Assembly (NCBI GenBank): GCA_014804445.1
Contig: JAAUZU010000012.1
Coordinates: 190,191 to 254,190 of the forward strand
From: Lachnospiraceae bacterium
Lineage (GTDB): Bacteria; Bacillota; Clostridia; Lachnospirales; Lachnospiraceae
Reading direction: 5' to 3'
Length of the DNA: 64,000 nt
This document shows, in pieces, positions 16,773 to 25,449 of the stretch (its first letter is position 1; every line of letters starts with the position of its first letter). Under the pieces are notes generated by a model. It searched no databases, had not been told where the DNA came from, and saw only the letters and a program-made list of their open reading frames with translations. Position numbers and translations under genes: made by a program.

Positions 16773-18202
16773 GACAGGCAGGCTCCCTCAACAAACGCCT
16801 TATAGCCCCTGTAGGTTTCATAGATGTCCGCCTTGCTGGTCGCTTCCCACGGTGCATGCATATTCAGAACCGCAACGCCGCTGTCAATGACATTCATGCC
16901 GTAAAGAGCAAGGATATAGGCAATCGTTCCGCCGCCTCCCACATCTACCTTGCCCAACTCTGCTGTCTGGAACTGCACGCCTTTCTTATCAAAAATGCCG
17001 CGGATATGCGCCATATACTCTGCATTGGCGTCATTGGAGCCCGATTTTCCTCTTGCACCGGTAAATTTGTTGAATACCATTCCTTTTCCCAAAAATGCCG
17101 CATTTTTCTTTTCAAAGCAAGAAGCATAGGAAGGGTCAAAACCGGCGCTCACATCGGAGGAAAGCATACAGGAACGGGAAAGGCATCTTCTGAGATTCAG
17201 CTCGCTGTATTCCCCGGCAAGCTCCATCAGTTCAGCCACACTGTTCTCAAAGAATTTAGACTGCATGCCCGTCGCGCCCACGGAGCCTATCTCCTCCTTG
17301 TCTACCAGAATACAGCACACGGTTCTTTCCGTTTTTTTCGTATCCAGCATAGCTTTTAAAGAAGTATACGCACATACACGGTCGTCCTGCCCATAAGCCA
17401 GAATCATGCTTCTGTCAAATCCGGCTTCCCTTGCTTTTCCTGCCGGTACGATTTCCAGTTCTGCAGAAATAAAGTCTTCCTCGCTGACGTCATAAGTGCT
17501 TTTCAGAATATCCAGCACGCCCGCCTTTACGGCTTCCTTCGCTGCTTCTGCTCCACCCTTTTCTTCCTTTTTTCCCTCTTTTTCTGTTTTTATGACAAGA
17601 GGCTTATTGCCCACAATCAAATCCAGCGCTTCGCCCTCGATTACCTTTGCCGCCTTCTTCTCCATCTGCTCTGCTGCCAGATGAATCAACAGGTCAGAAA
17701 TAAAGAATACAGGGTCATCTTCGTCCTCGCCGACTGCCACCTCCACGGTGGTGCCGTCCTTCTTCACAATGACACCATGGATTGCCAGAGGCAGAGTAAC
17801 CCACTGATACTTTTTCACGCCGCCGTAATAATGCGTATCCAGATAGGCGAAACCGCCCTCCTCATACAAAGGATTCTGCTTCACATCCATGCGCGGCGAA
17901 TCAATATGGGCTCCCAAAATATTCATTCCCTGGGTAAGAGGCTTCTCGCCAAGCCGGTAAATGGCAATGGATTTGTTCATCCATACAGAATAAACCTTGT
18001 CTCCCTTTTTCAGCTTCTTTCCGGAAGCAGCCGCTTTCTCCAGTTCCACATAGCCTGCCTCCTCTATCATATTGACAATCGTGTCGATACATTCTCTCTC
18101 CGTTTTGCCATTGTCCAAAAAGGTTCTGTATCCGTCTGAAAGCTTCTCCAGCTCCTTTAACTGCTTTTCACTGTAAACTTCCCACAAATTTTTCTTTTCC
18201 AT
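16769..18202 (-). CDS. M18-family aminopeptidase
   Basis: A 477-residue metallo-aminopeptidase of the M18 (aspartyl/ApeA-like) family, acting on N-terminal residues of peptides in the cytoplasm with two zinc ions. Metal and active-site motifs seen are G-A-H-I-D-S-P-R near residue 94, D-D-R-V-C-A-Y near 278, V-D-K-E-E-I-G-S near 308 and S-D-V-S-A near 352. A lysine/glutamate-rich insert lies around residues 205-220. The ATG at 18202 is used; an in-frame GTG at 18214 lies against the AAGGA site. It precedes queA with a 4-base overlap. Confidence 0.9.
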   Translation of the reverse strand: MEKKNLWEVYSEKQLKELEKLSDGYRTFLDNGKTERECIDTIVNMIEEAGYVELEKAAASGKKLKKGDKVYSVWMNKSIAIYRLGEKPLTQGMNILGAHIDSPRMDVKQNPLYEEGGFAYLDTHYYGGVKKYQWVTLPLAIHGVIVKKDGTTVEVAVGEDEDDPVFFISDLLIHLAAEQMEKKAAKVIEGEALDLIVGNKPLVIKTEKEGKKEEKGGAEAAKEAVKAGVLDILKSTYDVSEEDFISAELEIVPAGKAREAGFDRSMILAYGQDDRVCAYTSLKAMLDTKKTERTVCCILVDKEEIGSVGATGMQSKFFENSVAELMELAGEYSELNLRRCLSRSCMLSSDVSAGFDPSYASCFEKKNAAFLGKGMVFNKFTGARGKSGSNDANAEYMAHIRGIFDKKGVQFQTAELGKVDVGGGGTIAYILALYGMNVIDSGVAVLNMHAPWEATSKADIYETYRGYKAFVEGACLS

Positions 18203-18241
18203 CTTACTCTTCACTCCTTCTGTTTTTTCGTACTTCTCACA

Positions 18242-20671
18242 CTATTGTCTTAATTGTGCACCAAGCTGTTCCAGCCCGTTCAAAATCTTTTTCATTGCGC
18301 CGGTAATATCCGCTTCCTCCAGCGTCCTGTCCTTTGCGCGGAAAGATACGGAATACGCCATGGATTTGCAGCCTTCCTGTATCTGCCCGCCTTCATAAAC
18401 GTCAAACAGCCTGTAAGATTCCAGAAGCTTGCCGCCGCGCTGCACAAGCACCGCTTCAATCTCTCCCGCCAGCACTGTTTTGGGCACTACCATGGAAATA
18501 TCCCTAGTCACTGCCGGATACTTTGCAATGCCCTCATATTTTCTGTCAAAGCTTGCAAACGGCAGAATCACCGGCATATCCAGCACTGCCACATAAACCT
18601 TTGTGCCGATATCATAGTTGTCGCATACTTCCGGATGCACCTCGCCCAGATAACCGATTGCCGCGTCTTTGTAGCTGATTGCCGCCTGCCTGCCGGGATG
18701 TAAAAAGCGTTTTCCCGCATCCGGATTATAAATGCACTTTTCTTTCATGCCAATGCTTTCCAGAAATTCTTCTATCACGCCTTTTAACGTATAGAAATCT
18801 CCATCCCCGTAAAAGCCAAGGGTAAACTGCATCCGCTCATCAGGAAGCTCCGTCAGCGGAAGCGCCTTCGGGATATAAATATTTCCCAGTTCGTAAAGAC
18901 GCACATCCTTATTACGCCTGTTGTAATTGGTAGAAAGACTTGTCAGCATGCCGTTTAAGGAAATGGTTCTCATAATGGAGAAATCCTCTCCCAAAGGATT
19001 GGCAATGGTGATGGCTTCTCTCGCCATATCGTCTTCTGCAAGCCGCAGTTTATCAAACACCTTAGGACTCTCAAAGGAATAACTCATACCTTGAGAAAAT
19101 CCGCAGTATTCCGCAATATCTCTTGCCTTCTGCTCAATACGCAGTTTAAAAGAAAGCTTACCGGTGGTTGAGGAACTGTTCGGCAGCGTAACCGGAATCT
19201 TGTCATAGCCGTAAAATCTTGCCACTTCTTCCGCCAAATCCACGTTCCTTAAAATATCCTGCCTGAAGGAAGGAATCTCCAGCGCAATATCACCGCAGCT
19301 ATTGGCAATCGGTTTGATTTCCAATTTTTCAAAGATGTCAAGCATCTGCTGCTTTTCCACCTCTGTTCCCAGAAGGGCATTGTATTTGTCCGGCTCAAAG
19401 GGAAGCAGCAAAAGCGGCTTTAACGGCTCGCACACATCGACACAGCCCTTTGTCACCTCACCACAGCCCAATTCCTGAATCAACTGGCAGGCACGGTCAA
19501 TCGCTGCTCTCGCGTTTCTCGGGTCCAGTCCCTTCTCAAACTTGCCGGAAGCGTCGGTTCTAAGACCGATTCTCTTCGCCGACTTTCTGATATTGGGGCC
19601 GTTAAAGCATGCAGCCTCAAAGAGAACCGTCTTTACCTCATCGGTAATCTTGGAGTTTTCTCCACCCATAATGCCGGCGATGCCGATTTCCTTCTCTGCA
19701 TCACAAATCATCAGAATATCCTTGTCAAGCTTTCTCATCTGCCCGTCAAGCGTCTGGAATTCGTCCCCATCCTTTGCACGGCGCACAATAATTTTCTTGC
19801 CCGCAATCGTATCCAAATCAAACGCATGCATGGGCTGTCCGTATTCTTCCATCACGTAGTTGGTAATATCCACCAGATTGTTAATCGGTCTGATGCCGCT
19901 TGCCGCAAGCCTTCTCTGCATCCACTCCGGAGAAGGGCCTATTTTGATATTGGTGCACACACGGGCGCAGTACCTTGTACAGAGATCCGTATCCTGTACT
20001 TCCACGCTGATATAGTCGTTTACGTCTTCTTCATTTTCTTTTACATCTACAACGGGCGGCACAAAAGGCTTGTCAAAGGTAGCCGCAGCCTCCCTCGCAA
20101 TACCGAGCACACTGTAGCAGTCTACACGGTTGCTGGTAATTTCATACTCAAACACGGTATCATGCAGTCCCAAAAGCGCAATGGCATCCTCGCCCGGCAC
20201 CGCATTCTGATCCAGAATATAGATGCCGTTCTCCGGTGCGTCCGGATACATATCACGGGAAGAACCCAGTTCTTCGATGGAGCACATCATACCGCTTGAA
20301 GGTACACCCCTGAGTTTTCCTGCTTTGATTGGGATTCCGTCCTCAGGGAGCGGTCCGCCGTCATGCCCGCCTGCCACTTTTCCGCCGTCTAAAACCACGG
20401 GAACTTTGTCTCCCTCCTTTACATTGGGAGCGCCCGTCACAATCTGAATCACCTCGCTGCCGATATTGACCTGACAGACAATCAGTTTATCCGCATCGGG
20501 ATGCTTTTCAATTTTAACAATTTCCCCTACTACAATCTTTTCCAGATTCTTGTCTAATCTTTCATACCCTTCCACCTTTGTGCCGGTCAGGGTCATTCTG
20601 TCGCAGTACTCCTGATCCGCGCAGGTTAATTCGGGCACATATGCCTTAATCCATGATAATGCTGTATTCAT
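18242..20671 (-). CDS. pheT: phenylalanine--tRNA ligase beta subunit
   Basis: An 809-residue subunit of the heterotetrameric enzyme that charges tRNA-Phe. Order of domains: N-terminal part, EMAP-like tRNA-binding domain (about 45-150, V-K-I-E-K-H-P-D-A-D-K-L), B3/B4 editing region (about 210-380), B5 domain, a catalytic-like core and the C-terminal FDX-ACB anticodon-binding domain (about 715-809). It lies 85 bases downstream of pheS under the same T-box. Confidence 0.96.
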   Translation of the reverse strand: MNTALSWIKAYVPELTCADQEYCDRMTLTGTKVEGYERLDKNLEKIVVGEIVKIEKHPDADKLIVCQVNIGSEVIQIVTGAPNVKEGDKVPVVLDGGKVAGGHDGGPLPEDGIPIKAGKLRGVPSSGMMCSIEELGSSRDMYPDAPENGIYILDQNAVPGEDAIALLGLHDTVFEYEITSNRVDCYSVLGIAREAAATFDKPFVPPVVDVKENEEDVNDYISVEVQDTDLCTRYCARVCTNIKIGPSPEWMQRRLAASGIRPINNLVDITNYVMEEYGQPMHAFDLDTIAGKKIIVRRAKDGDEFQTLDGQMRKLDKDILMICDAEKEIGIAGIMGGENSKITDEVKTVLFEAACFNGPNIRKSAKRIGLRTDASGKFEKGLDPRNARAAIDRACQLIQELGCGEVTKGCVDVCEPLKPLLLLPFEPDKYNALLGTEVEKQQMLDIFEKLEIKPIANSCGDIALEIPSFRQDILRNVDLAEEVARFYGYDKIPVTLPNSSSTTGKLSFKLRIEQKARDIAEYCGFSQGMSYSFESPKVFDKLRLAEDDMAREAITIANPLGEDFSIMRTISLNGMLTSLSTNYNRRNKDVRLYELGNIYIPKALPLTELPDERMQFTLGFYGDGDFYTLKGVIEEFLESIGMKEKCIYNPDAGKRFLHPGRQAAISYKDAAIGYLGEVHPEVCDNYDIGTKVYVAVLDMPVILPFASFDRKYEGIAKYPAVTRDISMVVPKTVLAGEIEAVLVQRGGKLLESYRLFDVYEGGQIQEGCKSMAYSVSFRAKDRTLEEADITGAMKKILNGLEQLGAQLRQ

Positions 20672-20756
20672 AAACTCCGTCCTTTCTATTTTTCAGGCAG
20701 CGCTTCGCCTGCCCTTTCTAAATTGCTGTGTCAGAAAACGCGATAAAAGCATTTCC

Positions 20757-21776
20757 CTAGAACTGCTTTAAGAAGCGGATATCATTCTCGTAGAGCAGCC
20801 GCATGTCGTCAATTTCATATTTCAGAAGTGCAATTCTCTCCAGACCTACACCAAACGCAAAGCCCGTATATTCCTCCGGATTGATATTACACATTTCCAG
20901 CACATGCGGATGTACCATACCACATCCTAAAATTTCTATCCAGCCGCTGCCTTTACAGAACCGGCAGCCTTTGCCTCCGCACTTAAAGCAGGTCACATCC
21001 ATCTCTGCAGACGGCTCTGTAAACGGGAAATGATGGGGACGGAATTTTACTTTGGTCTCCTCTCCGAACAGCTCCCTCGCAAATTCAGCAAGCGTACCCT
21101 TCAAATCCGCAAAGGTAATATTCTTGTCGATGACAAGTCCTTCTATCTGATGGAATGAGGGGGAATGGGTCGCATCCACCTCATCCGCGCGGAATACCCT
21201 GCCGGGCGCAAGCATACGGATGGGGACTCTTCCCTTTTCCATTTCACGAATCTGTATGGAAGACGTCTGCGTACGCAGCAGAATGTCCCCCACAATATAA
21301 AAAGTATCCTGTTCATCCTTCGCCGGATGATCCGCCGGAATGTTGAGCGCCTCAAAATTATAATAATCCCTTTCTACTTCGGGTCCTTCCACTACTTCAT
21401 AGCCCATGCCCACAAAAATACGCTCTACCTCTTCCAGCGCAATCGTGTTGGGATGCCTGTGGCCGATAACGCTTTTCTTGGCCGGAAGCGTCACATCAAT
21501 GACCTCAGCCTTCATTCTGGCTTCCCTTGCGGCGCTTTCCATCTTCTTCTTTGCCGTTTCTAAAAGCCTCTCAATCTCTTCCCGCGTCTCGTTCACCATC
21601 TGTCCCACCTTCGGACGATCCTCAGGCGCAACATCCTTCATGGATTTTAACACGGCGGTCAGTTCTCCCTTTTTTCCCAGAATATTGACCCGCACTTCAT
21701 TTAACTTTTCCAACGCATCGCTGTTTTCAATCTGCGCAATGGCATGCGCCCTGATTTGACTTAATTTCTCTTTCAT
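20757..21776 (-). CDS. pheS: phenylalanine--tRNA ligase alpha subunit
   Basis: A 339-residue catalytic subunit. N-terminal coiled coil (about 1-85), then the class II core: motif 2 with F-R-A-D-E-V-D-A-T-H-S-P near residue 205, a four-Cys knuckle C-F-K-C-G-G-K-G-C-R-F-C near 268, and motif 3 G-F-A-F-G-V-G-L-E-R-I near 310. The ATG at 21776 follows AAGGA; longer frames run into the palindromic element upstream. Expression is expected to depend on uncharged tRNA-Phe through the T-box at 21962-22220. Confidence 0.96.
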   Translation of the reverse strand: MKEKLSQIRAHAIAQIENSDALEKLNEVRVNILGKKGELTAVLKSMKDVAPEDRPKVGQMVNETREEIERLLETAKKKMESAAREARMKAEVIDVTLPAKKSVIGHRHPNTIALEEVERIFVGMGYEVVEGPEVERDYYNFEALNIPADHPAKDEQDTFYIVGDILLRTQTSSIQIREMEKGRVPIRMLAPGRVFRADEVDATHSPSFHQIEGLVIDKNITFADLKGTLAEFARELFGEETKVKFRPHHFPFTEPSAEMDVTCFKCGGKGCRFCKGSGWIEILGCGMVHPHVLEMCNINPEEYTGFAFGVGLERIALLKYEIDDMRLLYENDIRFLKQF

Positions 21777-21817
21777 ACATGGTTTCCTTTCTTTTTTCTC
21801 GCTGTTGCCGGCTTGCA

Positions 21818-21956
21818 GCGTATAAGCAGACCTGAAAATGCTTCGCATTTTCAGGTTCGCGTTGCTCGCCAAATGTCAGCAGCATTTTCCGTCTGCACGT
21901 ATGCAAGCCTCCGTGCAGACGGAAAATGCTGCTGACACTTGGCTCTGCTTATACGC
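21818..21956. repeat. branched palindromic element between the T-box and pheS
   Basis: A 139-bp element with three nested stems. An outer stem (GCGTATAAGCAGA at 21818-21830 with its complement at 21944-21956) encloses two hairpins: one at 21831-21855 with 10-bp arms and a five-base loop, and one at 21868-21943 with 32-bp arms and one mismatch. The result is a three-way-junction-like palindrome lying in the 5' untranslated region of pheST. It resembles a small mobile or repetitive intergenic element; it shares ATAAGCAGACC with the element at 51.6 kb. Confidence 0.75.
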
Positions 21957-21961
21957 GCAAA

Positions 21962-22220
21962 AAAGTCCCTTGCGTATGCAAGGGACGAAGATTCTCCGCG
22001 GTACCACCCGGTTTCCTGTCAGTGACAGGCGCTCAAAACGCTTAACGCGCGCGTACGTCCAATCCTACTCTTCTGCGTGTGCCTCTGCAAAATTTGAGAC
22101 GGAAGCTCCGGTGGGAAATTCACGCTTCGCCTGAACTTAAGGAAGCTTTCAGCCGGTGGCTTCCTCTCTCTTTTAGAAAACGAATTGCTACTAAACACCT
22201 TCACAGCCTTTTTCAACTAA
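21962..22220 (-). promoter_or_regulatory. T-box riboswitch, tRNA-Phe type by context
   Basis: The canonical T-box core GGGTGGTACCGCGGA is at 21995-22009 (minus strand). It is followed by a terminator stem GTCCCTTGC/GCAAGGGAC and a U-run (21959-21986), the alternative antiterminator structure. Upstream, AGAGAG and GGCTGAAAG fit stem I. GAATTTC near 22115 offers a UUC specifier, in line with phenylalanine. Uncharged tRNA-Phe should favour read-through into pheST. The branched palindrome lies between this and the gene. Confidence 0.92.
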
Positions 22221-22224
22221 GGCT

Positions 22225-22253
22225 ATTGTAATGAACCCAAAAGAAAAAGTCAA
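22225..22253 (-). promoter_or_regulatory. promoter of the T-box-pheST transcript
   Basis: TTGACT (22248-22253) and TACAAT (22225-22230) on the minus strand, 17 bases apart. The start would be near 22218, right at the 5' end of the T-box. Confidence 0.75.
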
Positions 22254-22266
22254 GAAAAAATTGCTT

Positions 22267-23133
22267 TTATACTTCTGTATGCTGCGCCTTCTCCCTTTTT
22301 TCCTTTCTTTTCCGGTACAGAACCTTGTACGCAGGGCCAAAATACCGGTTGATATGCGCGCCTATCAGGATAATGTAAATACAAAAATACAGCCACAGCA
22401 TAATGATGACAATAATAGAAAGGCTGCCGTAAGTGCTCAAGTTATTGATTCTCTCCACATAGATGGAAAAACCCCAGGAAAAGACACTCCACACAATCGC
22501 TGTGAACACCGCTCCCGGCAGTTGCGCGCCCAATCGCAGCTTTTTGTTTGGTACATAGGCATAAACCGCCGCAAACATCAGCGTCATAATCAGCCATATA
22601 ATGAGAAAGCGGAAATTCATGAAAAAATCAAATAACCGTCTCGTCTGCGGTACTCTTGCAAAAATCATGTCAAGCAGTACGTTGCCAAACACATTGATAA
22701 TAAGCGACAGCAAAAGCGCTGCCAGCATAACCAGTGTGTAAAAAGAGGCGATGCCACGCACCACAAAATAATTTCTCTTTTCCTCTACACCATTGATTTC
22801 ATTGAGTCCCCGCATAAGCGCCAGTACGCCCCTGCTGGCGGACCAAAGTGTGGCAATCACCGCAACCGACAATACGCCGGCCGATTTTTCATACACATCC
22901 GACACCACGGAAACCATCAGCGGTTCCAGTACAGTCGGCATGATTTCCGTAATTGCCATCAAAAGATTTTCTTCCGTCAAAGGCGTATAGGGAATAATCG
23001 TACAAATCATAATCAGCATGGGAACCAGCGACAAAAACATAAAAAAAGCCGTGCTCGCTGCAAAGGCGCCTATGTTCTTCCGATTCATCTGCTTTTTAAA
23101 ATCACCCAGTATTATGTACAGCTTTCGTATCAC
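22267..23133 (-). CDS. YihY/BrkB-family membrane protein
   Basis: A 288-residue integral membrane protein with about six hydrophobic segments and the family features: N-terminal N-I-G-A-F-A-A-S-T-A-F-F-M-F-L-S-L-V-P stretch (about residues 20-38) and a lysine-rich C-terminal tail. The family was once called ribonuclease BN, wrongly; its true function is unknown. The GTG at 23133 has GGAGG at good distance. It follows the SpoIID-domain gene with a 24-base gap, so they are probably cotranscribed. Confidence 0.85.
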   Translation of the reverse strand: MIRKLYIILGDFKKQMNRKNIGAFAASTAFFMFLSLVPMLIMICTIIPYTPLTEENLLMAITEIMPTVLEPLMVSVVSDVYEKSAGVLSVAVIATLWSASRGVLALMRGLNEINGVEEKRNYFVVRGIASFYTLVMLAALLLSLIINVFGNVLLDMIFARVPQTRRLFDFFMNFRFLIIWLIMTLMFAAVYAYVPNKKLRLGAQLPGAVFTAIVWSVFSWGFSIYVERINNLSTYGSLSIIVIIMLWLYFCIYIILIGAHINRYFGPAYKVLYRKRKEKREKAQHTEV

Positions 23134-23157
23134 CGCAATCCTCCGTTGTGAAAACTT

Positions 23158-25125
23158 TTAATACACCTGACAGCCCCCGTAAAAAAATTCCAAAATCTGC
23201 TGTGCCGTATAACCGGCCTCCGCCATGTTTTTGGCTCCGTTCTGGGACATACCCGCACCATGCCCGAAGCCGCCGCCGGACAGTTTATATCCTACCACAT
23301 TTCCATTCTCTTGAACAGTCGAAATCGTAAAGAAACCGCTTGGCAAAAGGCTCTTCATCTCCACGCTGCTCCCATCCTGCCTGTATACCTTCGTCACACC
23401 GTCACAGAGCACATACCGGATATTCAGCTCGGTAATCACCTTATAGGTTGCCTTTTCCCCTTCAATCACCAGTTCCTCCGCCACGCCCCCTGCATTTCTG
23501 GATACAATCTCTATCTTTTTAATCGCTCCGAGCTCTGCCGGCTTCTGGCTGACATATTCCCCGCCCGAAAGCGTCAGAACCTGCAGTCGGTTCGCTGCAT
23601 ACCGGTTTTGCAGAATCTGAAGGATTTTCTTGCTGTCAATTTGGGATACCTCATAGCTCCACCGGTACCATGGCTCCTCTTTTTCAAAATCTGTTTCCGG
23701 CGGTGTCTCCAGAAATTGTGCAAATACGGCCTCATCGCGCATGCTCTCCGCCGTATAGACAGATTCCAATCCTTCATATCCCTCCCTGCTGACAGAGCGT
23801 GCTGTCAGATAGAAAAGCTCCGGCGCAGTCTGGGAACGCCACACGTGCTCATCGGAACCAAAGCCACAGGAGGTAGAATAATAGTAAGTGCTGGCAAGCA
23901 TCCCCTCGTAATACAAAAGCTGTCCTGCCGTTTCCTTTACCGCCGTAGTCGTGGCACTCTGCTCCATGATATTGTTGTACACCTGATAGCCCGTGCTGTC
24001 GTCCACATGGGCACCCACATCAGGCAGTCCCGGGGACAGCATGTGGGAGTAAGCATAGGTTCTGGCGCAGATTGCCTGCGCTTTCAGGGCTTCCAGCGGA
24101 TATCCCGCCGGCATCTCACTCGGCACCACTGCATAGAGATACTCTTCAAGCAGCACTTCATTGATGACCACAAGCCCGTTCTCTGTCAGACTGATTTCCA
24201 TTGTCCCTCTGTAAGCCGGCGTCCCCTGACTTCTGTTTACAGACGACAGGCTGATTTTTGCGGTCAGTGATGAAGGTATCACATAAATACGGCTGCCTCC
24301 ATTCTCTCCGGAAAAATAATGGCTGCCCGCCGTTATCTCAATGCTTTCTCCCGCCGCATGTTCTTCCCGTCCCGCAGTATTCGGCACATCTGCATCGCCC
24401 GCTGACACTTCTCCCGCCATCGGTTCCCCATAGTAAATGGTATATGCAGCGTCGCAGGAAAGCGTTACCGCCTCATGATAGGAACCTGCATAATCACTGT
24501 TTTTTATCTGCACCCGTATATACTGCATGGTTTCGTCCCTGGTCATCAGCACGCCGCAGATTTTTCCGTCCTCCATGACAAAATCCGCATAGCTGTAGCC
24601 AATGCGGATATCCCGTTCCGTACCTGCCCGAAGCTCTCCATACAGCATATAAAATCTGACATTTTCGTCAAAAGGAACAAGCCCCAGATTCTCAAGTACC
24701 ACACCTTTCTCCGCTTCCACGCTTATCACCTTGCCGCTCACCCTTTCGCCCGTCTTTACAAAAATCCGGCTCACGGCGCCGTCGGTCAATGTCAAGTCAG
24801 CCAGTTGTCCTGCATAGAATGCAAAGGAATCTGTTATATTGCTGTCTACTCCGTCTCCGCTATAGGGATATCTTCTGTTTTCTCCGTCAAACACCCCAAT
24901 ATAAGTATCCGCCGCCTCCGTTATGTACACGTTATACAGTTCTTCCGTCACGGAAGCCTGCGGCGGCATTTCTCCCTTCTTTTTCTTTTCCCCGCTCCCG
25001 CTTTTCGCCAGCACAAGGGAAAAGGCGATGAGAATGATAAGCCCGATTCCCACCAGACATAAGACTGCTTTTATCTGCATTCTTTGCGATTTATTCCAGT
25101 CCGGCATATGATTCCATATTTGCAA
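23158..25125 (-). CDS. SpoIID/LytB-domain protein
   Basis: A 655-residue protein with an N-terminal membrane anchor (about residues 19-41), a long region without clear family (about 50-300), and a SpoIID domain (about 310-650). That domain starts at E-E-Y-L-Y-A-V-V-P-S-E-M-P, contains A-L-K-A-Q-A-I-C-A-R-T-Y-A, and ends with G-H-G-A-G-M-S-Q-N-G-A. SpoIID is a lytic transglycosylase that removes stem-free glycan during engulfment; many clostridia carry extra relatives of unknown role in wall remodelling. The start is a TTG at 25125 preceded by AGGA eight bases upstream; a later ATG lacks a ribosome site. Confidence 0.85.
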   Translation of the reverse strand: MQIWNHMPDWNKSQRMQIKAVLCLVGIGLIILIAFSLVLAKSGSGEKKKKGEMPPQASVTEELYNVYITEAADTYIGVFDGENRRYPYSGDGVDSNITDSFAFYAGQLADLTLTDGAVSRIFVKTGERVSGKVISVEAEKGVVLENLGLVPFDENVRFYMLYGELRAGTERDIRIGYSYADFVMEDGKICGVLMTRDETMQYIRVQIKNSDYAGSYHEAVTLSCDAAYTIYYGEPMAGEVSAGDADVPNTAGREEHAAGESIEITAGSHYFSGENGGSRIYVIPSSLTAKISLSSVNRSQGTPAYRGTMEISLTENGLVVINEVLLEEYLYAVVPSEMPAGYPLEALKAQAICARTYAYSHMLSPGLPDVGAHVDDSTGYQVYNNIMEQSATTTAVKETAGQLLYYEGMLASTYYYSTSCGFGSDEHVWRSQTAPELFYLTARSVSREGYEGLESVYTAESMRDEAVFAQFLETPPETDFEKEEPWYRWSYEVSQIDSKKILQILQNRYAANRLQVLTLSGGEYVSQKPAELGAIKKIEIVSRNAGGVAEELVIEGEKATYKVITELNIRYVLCDGVTKVYRQDGSSVEMKSLLPSGFFTISTVQENGNVVGYKLSGGGFGHGAGMSQNGAKNMAEAGYTAQQILEFFYGGCQVY

Positions 25126-25153
25126 ATTCTTATCCTGTCCCTTTCAGATTTTG

Positions 25154-25185
25154 AAAAGAGAGCAGCCGAAAAGCTGCTCTCTTTT
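25154..25185 (-). terminator. terminator of the small RNA gene
   Basis: AAAAGAGAGCAGC and GCTGCTCTCTTTT form a perfect 13-bp stem around a short CGAAAA loop; T-rich on both sides. Confidence 0.8.
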
Positions 25186-25385
25186 ATCTGTCGTATAACC
25201 CCAAAATGCCGGCTCTTGCCTTTTGACTCCTAGCCATAGCCAGGTGGGCAACCGCAACCATGTTTTTGCCTTCCCCTGCAATCCTCATATGAGTGGAGGC
25301 TTGACAGCCGCATGGCGATATAGGAATCCCATTTAAAGTAGATGTAGGTTCAAAATTAACAAGAGTTATCGAACATTTCAGGTTA
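25154..25385 (-). ncRNA. free-standing small RNA, 6S RNA (ssrS) candidate
   Basis: A gene-free stretch has its own strong promoter (TTGTAA at 25414-25419, TATAAT at 25391-25396, spacer 17) and ends in a perfect 13-bp terminator stem (25154-25185, AAAAGAGAGCAGC). The transcript would be about 230 bases with no ORF. Near its ends GATAACTC (about 25365) can pair with GGGGTTAT (about 25197), closing a long irregular hairpin of about 170 bases, as in 6S RNA, which binds the housekeeping RNA polymerase. The 6S identity is inferred from size, closing stem and overall shape; the RNA gene itself is better supported. It starts just past the pckA stop. Confidence 0.6.
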
Positions 25386-25390
25386 CTTAT

Positions 25391-25419
25391 ATTATAGTCA
25401 AAAATCGTGCCGATTACAA
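25391..25419 (-). promoter_or_regulatory. promoter of the small RNA gene
   Basis: TTGTAA (25414-25419) and consensus TATAAT (25391-25396), spacer 17, located in the gap after the pckA stop at 25450. Confidence 0.75.
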
Positions 25420-25449
25420 GACAAAAATATAGGTAATTTATACAATTTA

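Noticed and set aside
22019..22216. 65-codon open frame within the T-box
   Set aside because: It overlaps conserved T-box structure and has no independent support.
23260..24270. 336-codon plus-strand open frame opposite the SpoIID-domain gene
   Set aside because: Antisense to a well-supported gene; composition rich in Arg, His and Cys is typical of a shadow frame.
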